This document shows, one piece after another, positions 1 to 7,765 of a DNA stretch of 39,619 nt. The stretch is from an uncultured Rhodospirillales bacterium. GTDB taxonomy: Bacteria; Pseudomonadota; Alphaproteobacteria; Acetobacterales; Acetobacteraceae. Location: NCBI GenBank assembly GCA_903844135.1, contig CAIMSN010000014.1, positions 1-39,619 of the forward strand, given 5' to 3'. Positions within the stretch are counted from its first letter, which is position 1. Each line of letters starts with the position of its first letter. Under the pieces are notes generated by a model. The model ran no database searches. It had not been told where the DNA came from and worked only from the letters and a program-made list of their open reading frames with translations. The position numbers and the translations under genes were made by a program.

Positions 1-2989
1 CCAGCGCCGCCGCCGCGTCGTGTGCTCGGCGCAGGGCCGCATCGGCCTCGCCGCGGGCGGCGCGCGCCGCGCGTTCCCGCCCGGTGGAGTCGGTCTCGTC
101 GCGCACGGCGCGCGCGCAGTCGCGGTCGAGCAGTCCGGCGTCCGGGACCGCGCCCTGCGCCGCCCGGGCCGCGTCGCACGCCGCTTCGGCCTCGGCCAGG
201 GCGGTTTCGGCGCGGGCGAGCTGCGGTGCCAGCGCGTCGATCCTGGCGCGGGCCTGCGCCTCCTGACGGCCGAGCCGGCTCTCCTCCTCGCGCGCCTGCG
301 CCAGCGCCGCCTCCGCCGGGGCGCGGGTCTGGCGCAGCGACTGCGCCGCGCGCGCCGCGTCGTCGCGGCGCGCCAGCGCCCGGTCCGCATCGCGCGCGGC
401 CGGCGGCAGCGCAGCGTCGGCGACCGACAGGCGGGCCAGCGTGTCGCGCAGCCTGGCGCGCTGCTGCAGCCGGATCGCCGCCGGGCTGGGCTGCCCTGCG
501 GCGACGCGGTAGCCGTCCCAGCGCCACAGCGCGCCGTCGCGCGTGACCAGGCACTGGCCGGGAGACAGCGCCGCCTGCAGCGCATCGCCGTCGCTGTCCG
601 GTCCGATCAGCCCGGCCTGCGACAAAGCACGCCCGAGCTGTTCCGGGGCGCGCAGCAGAGTCGAGAGCGCCGTGGCCCCGCCCGGCAGCGCCGGACGCTG
701 GCCGGGCGAGCGGTCGGGCAGGAACAGCCAGGTCTGCGGCGCCTCCGGCACACAGGCGGCGTCCAGCCCGTCAGCGAGACACACCGCGATCGCCGCTTCC
801 AGTCCGGGCGGCACCTCGAGCAGTTCGCCCAGGGCCGGCCAGCTCGGCGCCGGCGCGCTTTGGCTCGGTGCGCCTGGGCTCGGTTCGCCCTGGCCTGGCC
901 CGGCCGGACGCGCCGGATCGGGATCGGCCGACGCGGCCAGCGACCGGGTCAGCCCGTCCGCCTCGGCGGCGAGGCGTCCGCTGGTCTCGCGCAGGCCCGC
1001 CAGCGCCTCGACCCGGCGCGCGGCCTCGGCAGTGGCCTCGGCAAGCTCCGACTCGGCCGCCGCCAGACCATCCTGGATCGAAGCCAGCCGGTCCTGCGCC
1101 GCCTGCCTTGCCTGCGCCGAACGAGCCAGAAGCTGCTCCGGCACGGCGTCGGCCTTCGCCGCGTGGTGATCGCGCGACAATTGTGCATGCTGCGCCAGGG
1201 CCCGCTCGTGCGCCGCGCCGGCCTGGGCCAGGCTGGTGGCGGCCTGCTGCCGGGCGCGGCCCGCCTCCTGGCGTCGCGCCTCCGCCTCGATCCTGGCCGA
1301 CACCGCCTTGGCCCGCGCCGCCTCCGCGCCGTCGAGCGCAGCGGTGGCGGCCGACAGCGCCCGTTCGGCCGCCAGGACGCGCTCATCCGCGCCGGCCCGC
1401 TCCGCCTCCGGGACGAGGGCGCTCTCCGCCTCGCGCAGGCGGGTCCGGATCGCGTCGCTCTCCGCGCGCAGCCGCGCCGCGCGCTCCGCCGCATCGGTCT
1501 CCGCCCGCAGCGCCTCGCGCTGGCGGCGGACGGCATCCTCGCTGGCCAGCCTGGCCGCCTCGGCGGCGCGGGCCGCCGCGCCGCGTCGTTCGACGGCGCG
1601 ATCCAGCGCAAGCTCCGCGGCGACACCGGCCGCCTCCGCCTCGCCGCATTGCGCCTCGATGGCCCGCAGCGCCGCCGGATCCGGCAGCGCCGCCTCGAGG
1701 GCGATCCGCTCCGCCTCGATCCCGGCCAGCAACGTCCTCGCCCGATCGAGCCGGGCGCCGGCCGCTTCCGCGTCCCGGGCCTGCTCGGCCTGGCGGGTCC
1801 TGGCGGCGGCGAACCCGTCCGCGGCGATCCTGGCGTGCTGCTCGGCCGACAGCAGGTCGGCCCGCGCCCGCGCCAGCCCGGTCTCGGCGTCGGCACTGCG
1901 GCTTGGCAGGGTCGCGGACGCTGCGTCGAGGGCGGCCTGCTCCTCGGCCAGGCGGGCGGTTTCCGCCTCGGCATCCTCCTGCCTGGCGCGCGCCGCCTCC
2001 AGGTCGGCGCGCGCCTGACCGACCCGCCCTTCCGCCTGTTCGGCGTCGCGGGCGGCGCGCCGGTTCTGCTCCGCGGCGTTCTCCGCCTCGATCCGGCGAC
2101 GTTCGAGCAGGGTGCGGGCGATCGCTTCCGCCTCGCGCGGTCCCTGCAGGGCGGCCGACGCGCGGCGCTCGGTCTCCGACGCTTCCGCCAGCGCCCGCTC
2201 CGCCGCCTGCTGCGCGGCGACCGCCTCGCGGCTGGCGGTCCCGGTCAGCGATACCGCGCGGGTGGCGCGGGCATGCAGCAGCGCCAGCAGCTCGGTCTCG
2301 GACTGGCGCAACTGGGCGGCGACGGTGCGGTAGCGCCCGGCCTCCCTGGCCTGGCCGGCGAGCGAGCGCGCCCGGTCGTCGAGCTGCACCCGCAGATCTT
2401 CGGCGCGGGCGAGATTGGCCTCGGTGGCGCGCAGCTTGAGTTCCGCCTCGTGCCGTCTGGCATGCAGCCCGGTGATTCCGGCCGCCTCCTCGAGCACGGA
2501 GCGACGCTCCTCCGGCCGCGCATTGACGATCGCCGCGACCCTGCCCTGGCTGACCATCGCCGAGGAGCGGGCGCCGGTGGCGAGGTCGGCGAACAAGGTC
2601 TGCACGTCGCGGGCCCGCGCCTCGCGTCCGTTGATGCGATAGGCGCTGCCGGCGCCGCGCTCGATCCGCCGGCTGATCTGCAGCTCCGCCTGGTCGTGCA
2701 GCGGCGGCGGCGCCAGGCCGGCGGCGTCCTCCAGGGTCAGCACCACCTCGGCCAGGTTGCGCGCCGGCCTGGCGGCGGTGCCGGCGAAGATCAGATCGTC
2801 CATCTCCGCGCCGCGCAGCGAGCGGGCCGAGCTTTCCCCCATGGTCCAGCGCAGCGCCTCGATCACGTTGGACTTGCCGCAGCCGTTCGGCCCGACGATG
2901 CCGGTCAGGCCGGGCAGGATCTCCAGCGAGACCGGCTCGGCGAAGCTCTTGAAACCGGCGATTCGCAGACGGGCGAAGGTGACGGGCAT
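1..2989 (-). CDS. smc: Chromosome segregation protein SMC (partial, C-terminal part beyond the left edge)
   Basis: Structural maintenance of chromosomes ATPase, the core of bacterial condensin, which compacts and segregates the chromosome in the cytoplasm. The start is ATG at 2987-2989. The N-terminus carries the family hallmark GFKSF (residues 12-16) and a Walker A motif GPNGCGKS (33-40), followed by the head segment with the Q-loop region. A long Ala/Arg/Glu-rich coiled coil follows, then a globular hinge at about residues 715-835, then the returning coil. About 996 codons are inside the window; the signature motif, Walker B and the rest of the second head lie off the left edge. The frame is open throughout. 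It sits 28 bp downstream of the dsbA-like gene on the same strand, an order common in alphaproteobacteria, so it is probably the last gene of a dciA-dsbA-smc unit. Assignment is firm. Confidence 0.96.
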   Translation of the reverse strand, partial: MPVTFARLRIAGFKSFAEPVSLEILPGLTGIVGPNGCGKSNVIEALRWTMGESSARSLRGAEMDDLIFAGTAARPARNLAEVVLTLEDAAGLAPPPLHDQAELQISRRIERGAGSAYRINGREARARDVQTLFADLATGARSSAMVSQGRVAAIVNARPEERRSVLEEAAGITGLHARRHEAELKLRATEANLARAEDLRVQLDDRARSLAGQAREAGRYRTVAAQLRQSETELLALLHARATRAVSLTGTASREAVAAQQAAERALAEASETERRASAALQGPREAEAIARTLLERRRIEAENAAEQNRRAARDAEQAEGRVGQARADLEAARARQEDAEAETARLAEEQAALDAASATLPSRSADAETGLARARADLLSAEQHARIAADGFAAARTRQAEQARDAEAAGARLDRARTLLAGIEAERIALEAALPDPAALRAIEAQCGEAEAAGVAAELALDRAVERRGAAARAAEAARLASEDAVRRQREALRAETDAAERAARLRAESDAIRTRLREAESALVPEAERAGADERVLAAERALSAATAALDGAEAARAKAVSARIEAEARRQEAGRARQQAATSLAQAGAAHERALAQHAQLSRDHHAAKADAVPEQLLARSAQARQAAQDRLASIQDGLAAAESELAEATAEAARRVEALAGLRETSGRLAAEADGLTRSLAASADPDPARPAGPGQGEPSPGAPSQSAPAPSWPALGELLEVPPGLEAAIAVCLADGLDAACVPEAPQTWLFLPDRSPGQRPALPGGATALSTLLRAPEQLGRALSQAGLIGPDSDGDALQAALSPGQCLVTRDGALWRWDGYRVAAGQPSPAAIRLQQRARLRDTLARLSVADAALPPAARDADRALARRDDAARAAQSLRQTRAPAEAALAQAREEESRLGRQEAQARARIDALAPQLARAETALAEAEAACDAARAAQGAVPDAGLLDRDCARAVRDETDSTGRERAARAARGEADAALRRAHDAAAAL

Positions 2990-3017
2990 GGGGCGCCGCG
3001 AGGAGGGAGGAGCGGGA

Positions 3018-3662
3018 TCAGCCGCCGGCGTCGGAGACCTTCTTGGCGAAGGTGTCGTAATCCATCTCGCCGGAGAACAGGGTGCCGCCGAAGATGAAGG
3101 ACGGGGTGCTGTCGATGCCGTACTTCTTCTGCGCGCCGTCCTGCTTGTCGATCAGCGCCTGGCGCAGCGCCTGGTCGTCGGTGACGCGGTGGAAAGCGTC
3201 CTGCGACAGGCCGGCCAGCGCCGCCATCTTGGCCAGCTCGGCCATCGAATCCACGCCCTGCGCGAACGCCCAATGGTCCTGGCTGGCGAGCAGGCTCTCC
3301 ACGAACGGCACGTAGCGTTCGTCCGGCAGCGCGCGCGCGACCATCGAGGCGGTCAGCGCCACCTGGTCGAGCGGGAAGTCCTGGAACACGTAGCGGATCC
3401 TGCCGGTATCGATCAGCTTGGCCTTCACCTCGGGGAACACGGTCTGCGAGAAGCGCGCGCAGTGCGTGCAGGTCAGCGAGAACCATTCCTGCACCACCAG
3501 CTTGGCGGTCGGGCTGCCCAGGGCGCGGTCCGAGATCAGGCGAGGATCGACCGCCGGCGCCGGAGGCGCATCCGCGCCACGGGCGGGCCGGCCGGCCATA
3601 AACCCGGCGAGCAGGAGGGTCGGGGCGCCTGCGCTCAGCAGGGTGCGTCTGGTCAGGCTCAT
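3018..3662 (-). CDS. Exported DsbA-family thiol:disulfide oxidoreductase
   Basis: Thioredoxin-fold protein of the DsbA/DsbG type, expected to work on disulfides in the periplasm. I chose ATG 3660-3662 (214 aa) because it begins directly with a signal peptide having a twin-arginine-like start (TRRTLLSAG) and has an upstream AGGAG. A start at 3719 would add 19 residues in front of the signal. The active site CTHC lies at residues 65-68 in the context EWFSLTCTHC, and the cis-proline loop is STP in GIDSTPSF near the C-terminus. Mature length is about 185 aa, normal for the family. It lies between dciA and smc, a position conserved in alphaproteobacteria although no functional link to chromosome organisation is established. 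Whether it acts as oxidase or reductase cannot be read from the sequence. Confidence 0.92.
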   Translation of the reverse strand: MSLTRRTLLSAGAPTLLLAGFMAGRPARGADAPPAPAVDPRLISDRALGSPTAKLVVQEWFSLTCTHCARFSQTVFPEVKAKLIDTGRIRYVFQDFPLDQVALTASMVARALPDERYVPFVESLLASQDHWAFAQGVDSMAELAKMAALAGLSQDAFHRVTDDQALRQALIDKQDGAQKKYGIDSTPSFIFGGTLFSGEMDYDTFAKKVSDAGG

Positions 3663-3675
3663 CGTCGCGGCCAAG

Positions 3676-3680
3676 CTCCT
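3676..3680 (-). promoter_or_regulatory. Ribosome binding site of the dsbA-like gene (AGGAG)
   Basis: AGGAG on the minus strand ends 13 bases before ATG 3660-3662. The spacing is a little long, but it supports this start over the upstream in-frame ATG at 3719, which would place extra residues ahead of the Tat-like signal. Confidence 0.5.
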
Positions 3681-3760
3681 GGAGGGCGATACGGTTCGGG
3701 AGAGAGACCGGCAAAGCACAGGATCGTCAAGCGCGGCCGGGCGATTCGGGCCCGGGCCGG

Positions 3761-4267
3761 TCAGGATCGGCCGCGGGCGGCGATCCGCGCGCCCAGCCGC
3801 GCCAGAGCGTCGTGCAAGTCGCCCTCGGGGAGGCCGGCGACCGGGATCGGTCGCGGTGCAGGCAGGCGCGGCGCCGGCGCGAGGGCCGGGTCCGCGACAT
3901 CCTCCTGGACGAAGCGCACCCGCTCGACGATCTGCCGGCCGAGCCCGGTATTGATCCGTGCGATCAGCTCGGTGGTCTGATGCTGCAGTTCGAGCGCCGC
4001 CGGCCCGGATGCGGCCAGGAACAGCGTGCCGCCGGCAAAGCGCTTGGGATGCGCGCGGGCGGCCAGCGCCGGTCCGGCCAGGGAGGGCCAGTCGGTCATG
4101 AGCTGGGTCGCGGCCGGCGAGCGCGACCGGAAGGCCGGCCGGGTGATCGGCGGCAGCAGCGCGGCCAGGCTGCGCGGTCCGAAGACGCGGCGCGTCGCCT
4201 CGCCCGGTGCCGGAGCGGGTGCCGATGCAGGGACCGTCGCCTTGCCGCTGCCGGCTTCCTTGCCCAT
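3761..4267 (-). CDS. dciA: DUF721 / DciA family protein (helicase-loader-like)
   Basis: A 168-residue DUF721 protein. The family includes DciA, the ancestral bacterial replicative-helicase operator that works with DnaB at replication initiation. Diagnostic features are an N-terminal stretch with the pattern GPRSLAALLPPITRPAF, then the core LMTDWPSLAGPALAARAHP, then the segment GGTLFLAASGPAALELQHQ and the helix RINTGLGRQIVERVRF, as in other DUF721 proteins. The C-terminal third is Pro/Ala-rich and probably disordered. The start, ATG 4265-4267, is only 9 bases from the oppositely oriented mutY start, and no clear Shine-Dalgarno lies in front of it. It heads a dciA-dsbA-smc run. The family call is firm; the DciA role in this organism is by homology. 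Confidence 0.85.
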   Translation of the reverse strand: MGKEAGSGKATVPASAPAPAPGEATRRVFGPRSLAALLPPITRPAFRSRSPAATQLMTDWPSLAGPALAARAHPKRFAGGTLFLAASGPAALELQHQTTELIARINTGLGRQIVERVRFVQEDVADPALAPAPRLPAPRPIPVAGLPEGDLHDALARLGARIAARGRS

Positions 4268-4276
4268 AGACCCGTC

Positions 4277-5464
4277 ATGCCCCGATCCGCCCGACCGAGC
4301 GCGCGCGACCTTCTGCTTTGGTACGATCGCCATCGCCGCATCCTGCCCTGGCGCGCCCAGGCGGGCGAGACCGCCGATCCCTACCATGTCTGGCTCAGCG
4401 AGATCATGCTGCAACAGACCACGGTGGCGGCGGTGATGCCGTATTTCCGGCGCTTCCTGGCGCTGTTCCCGACCGTGCAGGCGCTGGCCGATGCGCCGGA
4501 GGAGCGGGTGATGCAGGCCTGGGCCGGGCTCGGCTATTACGCCCGTGCCCGCAACCTGCATCGCTGCGCGCGGGCGGTGTCGGCGCTCGGCGGCTTTCCC
4601 CGCACGATCGAGGCTCTGCGCGCGCTGCCCGGGATCGGCGCCTACACCGCGCCGGCGATCGCCGCGATCGCGTTCGGCGTGCCGGCGGTGCCGGTGGACG
4701 GCAATGTCGAGCGGGTCACCGCCCGGCTGTTCGCGATCGACACGCCGCTGCCTGCCGCCCGCCCGGCGTTGGCCCGCGCCGCCGCCACGCTGGGCCAGGA
4801 CCAGGAGGCGCGGGCCCGTCCGTCCGACTTCGCGCAAGCTTTGTTCGACCTCGGCGCCACGCTCTGCACCCCGAAGCGCCCGGCCTGCGCGCTGTGCCCC
4901 TGGCAGGCGCCCTGCCTCGCCCGGAAGGCCGGCACCGCCGACCTGCTGCCGGTGAAAGCCGCCAAGCCGGTGCGCCCGGAACGGCACGGCGCGGTGTTCC
5001 GCCTGACCGACCGCGAGGGTCGCATCCTGCTGCAGCGCCGGCCGCCCAGCGGCCTGCTCGGCGGGATGACCGAACTCCCCGGCACCGCCTGGCGCGACAC
5101 GCCCTGGAGCCGCGACGAAGCCCTGGCCCATTCCCAGGCCCTTTTCCCGCTGCCCGCCGACTGGACTCCGGTGGGCAGCGTCCGCCACGTCTTCACCCAT
5201 TTCGGCCTGACCCTGCAGGTCTGGAGCGCGCGCTGCGACATCGTGCCGGCGCCGGTCCTGCAGGGCCGCATGCTCCGGCCGGCCGACGCGCTGGCCGGCG
5301 AGGCGCTGCCGAGCCTGATGCGCAAGGCGCTGGACCTGGCGCCGGGCGCGGAGGCCGCGATCGGCAGGGGCGCGAAAAGAACTGCCGCGACGACGCCGAT
5401 TTCCGGCACGCTGTCCTCCGTGGCCACGGGACGCCTGAAGCGAGGAGACGAGCGATGCGGGTGA
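4277..5464 (+). CDS. mutY: A/G-specific adenine DNA glycosylase MutY
   Basis: Base-excision repair glycosylase that removes adenine mispaired with 8-oxoguanine. The 395-residue protein has all the key elements: SEIMLQQT with catalytic Glu42, the helix-hairpin-helix LPGIGAYTAPAI (117-128), VDGNVERV with catalytic Asp141, and the [4Fe-4S] ligands Cys197, Cys204, Cys207 and Cys213 in C-x6-C-x2-C-x5-C spacing. The C-terminal half carries the NUDIX-like 8-oxoG recognition domain (GAVFRLTDREGRILLQRR, then GGMTELPGT). ATG 4277 starts right at the family N-terminus; no Shine-Dalgarno is visible. Its last 10 bases overlap the next gene, so it probably leads the plus-strand operon. The tail after about residue 360 is basic and unlike the usual end. 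Confidence 0.97.
   Translation: MPRSARPSARDLLLWYDRHRRILPWRAQAGETADPYHVWLSEIMLQQTTVAAVMPYFRRFLALFPTVQALADAPEERVMQAWAGLGYYARARNLHRCARAVSALGGFPRTIEALRALPGIGAYTAPAIAAIAFGVPAVPVDGNVERVTARLFAIDTPLPAARPALARAAATLGQDQEARARPSDFAQALFDLGATLCTPKRPACALCPWQAPCLARKAGTADLLPVKAAKPVRPERHGAVFRLTDREGRILLQRRPPSGLLGGMTELPGTAWRDTPWSRDEALAHSQALFPLPADWTPVGSVRHVFTHFGLTLQVWSARCDIVPAPVLQGRMLRPADALAGEALPSLMRKALDLAPGAEAAIGRGAKRTAATTPISGTLSSVATGRLKRGDERCG
5442..5447 (+). promoter_or_regulatory. Ribosome binding site (GAGGAG) of the YCII-domain gene
   Basis: GAGGAG lies 7 bases before ATG 5455, inside the mutY 3' end. It fixes the start of the downstream gene within the 10-base overlap and suggests coupled translation. Confidence 0.65.
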
Positions 5465-5889
5465 TGGTGCTGTTCAAGGCGACGGAAGGCGAAGCGCCGG
5501 ACATGACGCCCACGCCGGAACGGCTCGAGGCGTTCGCCGCGATGGATCGCTTCACCGAGGCGCTGGTCGAGGCCGGTATCTTCGTCGCCGCCGCCGGTCT
5601 CAAGCCCGGCGCCGAGTCCCGGCGCATCGCCGTCGATGGCGCCACCCGGACGGTCAAGGACGGTCCGTTCGACGATGGTGTCCCGCAGGTCGTCGGCTTC
5701 TCGATCTGGCAGGTGAGCGACATGGACGAGGCGGTTTCCTGGGCCAGGCGCTGCCCGAATCCGATGGCCGGCCCGAGCGAGATCGAGATCCGTCCATTCT
5801 ACGAAGCGGCGGATCTCACCGGTTTGGTGACGCCGGACGCGCAGGCGACGCCGCGCGCTGCCGAGCGCGGGAGGCTCGGCGTTGCCTGA
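5455..5889 (+). CDS. YCII-related (DGPF) domain protein
   Basis: A 144-residue protein of the YCII/DGPF family (dimeric alpha-beta barrel fold). It begins MRVMVLFKATE, contains the eponymous DGPF at residues 69-72 followed by VVGFSIWQVSDMDEAVSWAR, and ends the domain with the typical EIRPFYE. Members are small proteins of poorly known biochemical role, often near ECF sigma factors; no sigma factor is seen here. A good GAGGAG lies 7 bases upstream. It overlaps the mutY stop by 10 bases and precedes a GST-like gene by 42 bases, so it is probably cotranscribed. Family is firm, function unknown. Confidence 0.88.
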   Translation: MRVMVLFKATEGEAPDMTPTPERLEAFAAMDRFTEALVEAGIFVAAAGLKPGAESRRIAVDGATRTVKDGPFDDGVPQVVGFSIWQVSDMDEAVSWARRCPNPMAGPSEIEIRPFYEAADLTGLVTPDAQATPRAAERGRLGVA

Positions 5890-5931
5890 GTCCGGCGCTC
5901 CGCGCCGCAGGGATCCGACCGGAGTGGCGCG

Positions 5932-6579
5932 ATGACCATCACCATCACCGCCTTCGAGCGATCTCCGGATGGCGGCAAGGGACTGGCGCGCGACACGCGC
6001 GTGCGCTGGGCGCTCGAGGAGGCGGGCCGGCCTTATGCGGTCCGCCTGGTGTCGTTCGCCGCGATGGCGCAGCCGGCGCATCTGGCGCAGCATCCGTTCG
6101 GCCAGATCCCCACCTACCAGGACGGCGATCTCGTCCTGTTCGAGACGGGCGCGATCGTCTTTCACATCGCAGAGCGGCATGGCGGCCTGCTGCCAGACGA
6201 TGCCGACGCCAGGGCGCGCGCGATCGCCTGGATGTTCGCCGCGCTCAGCACGATCGAGCCGCCGATCCTGGATCTGACCATCGCCAGGATCGTGGAGGCC
6301 GACCGACCCTGGGCCCTGGAGCGGCTGCCCCTGGTGAGGGACCGGATCCGGAGGCGGCTGGACCAGCTCTCCGAGCGGCTCGGCGACGCCGACTGGCTCG
6401 ATGGCGGCTTCAGCGCCGGCGACCTGCTGATGGTGTCGGTGCTGCTCCGACTCCGGATGTCCGGCATGCTGGAGGAATTTCCGCGCCTGGCCGCCTATGT
6501 CGCCCGCGGCGAAGCGCGGCCCGCCTATCGGCGTGCCTTCGCCGCGCAGCTCGCCATCAACGCGCCGCCGACCGGATGA
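5932..6579 (+). CDS. Glutathione S-transferase family protein
   Basis: A 215-residue cytosolic GST-like protein. The N-terminal thioredoxin-fold domain (1-80) includes the cis-Pro loop HPFGQIPTY (Pro60) and the glutathione-contact pair Glu71-Thr72 in LFETGAIVFHIAER. The helical C-terminal domain (about 90-205) contains DWLDGGFSAGDLLMVSVLLR, matching the conserved GST C-terminal signature with its capping Asp. A GGAG precedes ATG 5932. The natural substrate cannot be told from sequence. It lies between the YCII protein and the nuclease gene on the same strand, with short gaps. Confidence 0.9.
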   Translation: MTITITAFERSPDGGKGLARDTRVRWALEEAGRPYAVRLVSFAAMAQPAHLAQHPFGQIPTYQDGDLVLFETGAIVFHIAERHGGLLPDDADARARAIAWMFAALSTIEPPILDLTIARIVEADRPWALERLPLVRDRIRRRLDQLSERLGDADWLDGGFSAGDLLMVSVLLRLRMSGMLEEFPRLAAYVARGEARPAYRRAFAAQLAINAPPTG

Positions 6580-6616
6580 TGGTCTCGCCTCCGCCGCGCC
6601 GCCTATACTCATCCCC

Positions 6617-7765
6617 ATGCGACTCGTTCACACCTCCGACTGGCAGATCGGCAAGGGCTTCCGCTTCGCCGACGACGAGACGCTGGGCGTGCTGCAGGAC
6701 CAGAGGCTGGATGCGATCCTCAGGATCGGCCGGCTGGCGCGGGCGGAGGGTGCCGCGCACGTGCTGGTGGCCGGCGACGTGTGGGACATGGCGCAGCCGG
6801 GCGAACGCACGCTGCGCCAGCCGATCGAGCGCATGCGGCAATTCCCCGATCTGCACTGGCACCTGATCCCGGGCAACCACGATCCGCATCTGCCGGGCGG
6901 CCCCTGGGACCGGCATCTGCGCGGCGGCGTGCCGGACACGATCCACCTGCATCTGCTCCCCGAGCCGGCGCCGCTCGGCGCCGATGCGTCCGGCCGCCCG
7001 GTCTGGCTGCTGCCAGCGGTGCTGGACCGCAGGCACGCGTTCGGCGATCCGACCGCGTCGATGGAGGGCATGGCCACCCCGGACGGCGCGATCAGGATCG
7101 GCCTGGCGCATGGCTCGGTGCGCGGCTTCGGCAGCGATCCCGACCGGGCGCACAACCTGATCGCCGCCGATCGCGCGGAGCGCAGCGGGCTCGCCTATCT
7201 GGCGCTCGGCGACTGGCACGGCCTGACCGAAGCCGGGCCGCGCACCTGGTATAGCGGCACACCGGAGACCGACGGGTTCGATCGCGGCGGCGATGGCGGC
7301 GGCAGCGTGCTGCTGGTGTCCGATCTCGGATCGCCCCGGCCGACGGCGGCGCCGCATCGCGTCGGCCGGTTCCGCTGGCATCGCGAGCGCGCGACGCTGA
7401 CCGGGCCCGACGAGATCGACGCGCTTGAACACCGGCTGCGCGGCCTGGATCGCGACGATCCGAGCGCCGTTCTGGTCTGGCTGACGGTCGAGGGCGCGCT
7501 CGGGCCGGACGACCAGGCCCGCTTCCAGGCCAGAATACGCGACGGCGCCGGCAGCGCGCTGCGGGCGCTGCGGATCGACGAGAGCGGGCTCGAACCGGCC
7601 GTCGCGGAGGCGGATCTGGCCGGTCTCGGCGCCGGCGGGGCGCTGCGCGAGGCCGGCGAGACGCTGGCGGCGCTGGCCGCGGGCGTTTCGGCGCAGAAGG
7701 AGATCGCCGCGGCGGCGTTGCAGCGCCTGCTGCTGCTGGCGCGCCGGGACGGACCGGCCGGATGA
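6617..7765 (+). CDS. Mre11/SbcD-like DNA repair metallophosphoesterase
   Basis: Predicted two-metal DNA exo/endonuclease partner of the ATPase encoded immediately downstream (the stop and start overlap as ATGA). Metallophosphoesterase motifs are in order: HTSDWQ (Asp8), AGDVWD (Asp54, Asp57), PGNHD (Asn87, His88, Asp89), AHGSVRG (His165) and GDWHG (Asp199, His201). The usual DxH of motif I is DWQ here; I recall this variant in a recognised subgroup of SbcD-like proteins, so it need not mean loss of activity. At 382 aa it is the expected size, with a C-terminal capping region. The ATG at 6617 puts motif I at residue 5, where the family has it; no strong Shine-Dalgarno is visible. It resembles YhaO-type more than classical SbcD. 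Confidence 0.88.
   Translation: MRLVHTSDWQIGKGFRFADDETLGVLQDQRLDAILRIGRLARAEGAAHVLVAGDVWDMAQPGERTLRQPIERMRQFPDLHWHLIPGNHDPHLPGGPWDRHLRGGVPDTIHLHLLPEPAPLGADASGRPVWLLPAVLDRRHAFGDPTASMEGMATPDGAIRIGLAHGSVRGFGSDPDRAHNLIAADRAERSGLAYLALGDWHGLTEAGPRTWYSGTPETDGFDRGGDGGGSVLLVSDLGSPRPTAAPHRVGRFRWHRERATLTGPDEIDALEHRLRGLDRDDPSAVLVWLTVEGALGPDDQARFQARIRDGAGSALRALRIDESGLEPAVAEADLAGLGAGGALREAGETLAALAAGVSAQKEIAAAALQRLLLLARRDGPAG

Noticed and set aside
20-3097. Open frame of 1025 codons on the plus strand opposite smc
   Set aside because: Arg/Gly/Ala/Leu-rich with no recognisable domain; it is antisense to a clear SMC coding sequence and results from high GC.
6617-6646. Loss of the motif I histidine (DWQ for DWH) in the nuclease as a sign of inactivation
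   Set aside because: All other metal ligands are present and, as far as I recall, the DWQ form recurs in a subgroup of SbcD-like proteins.
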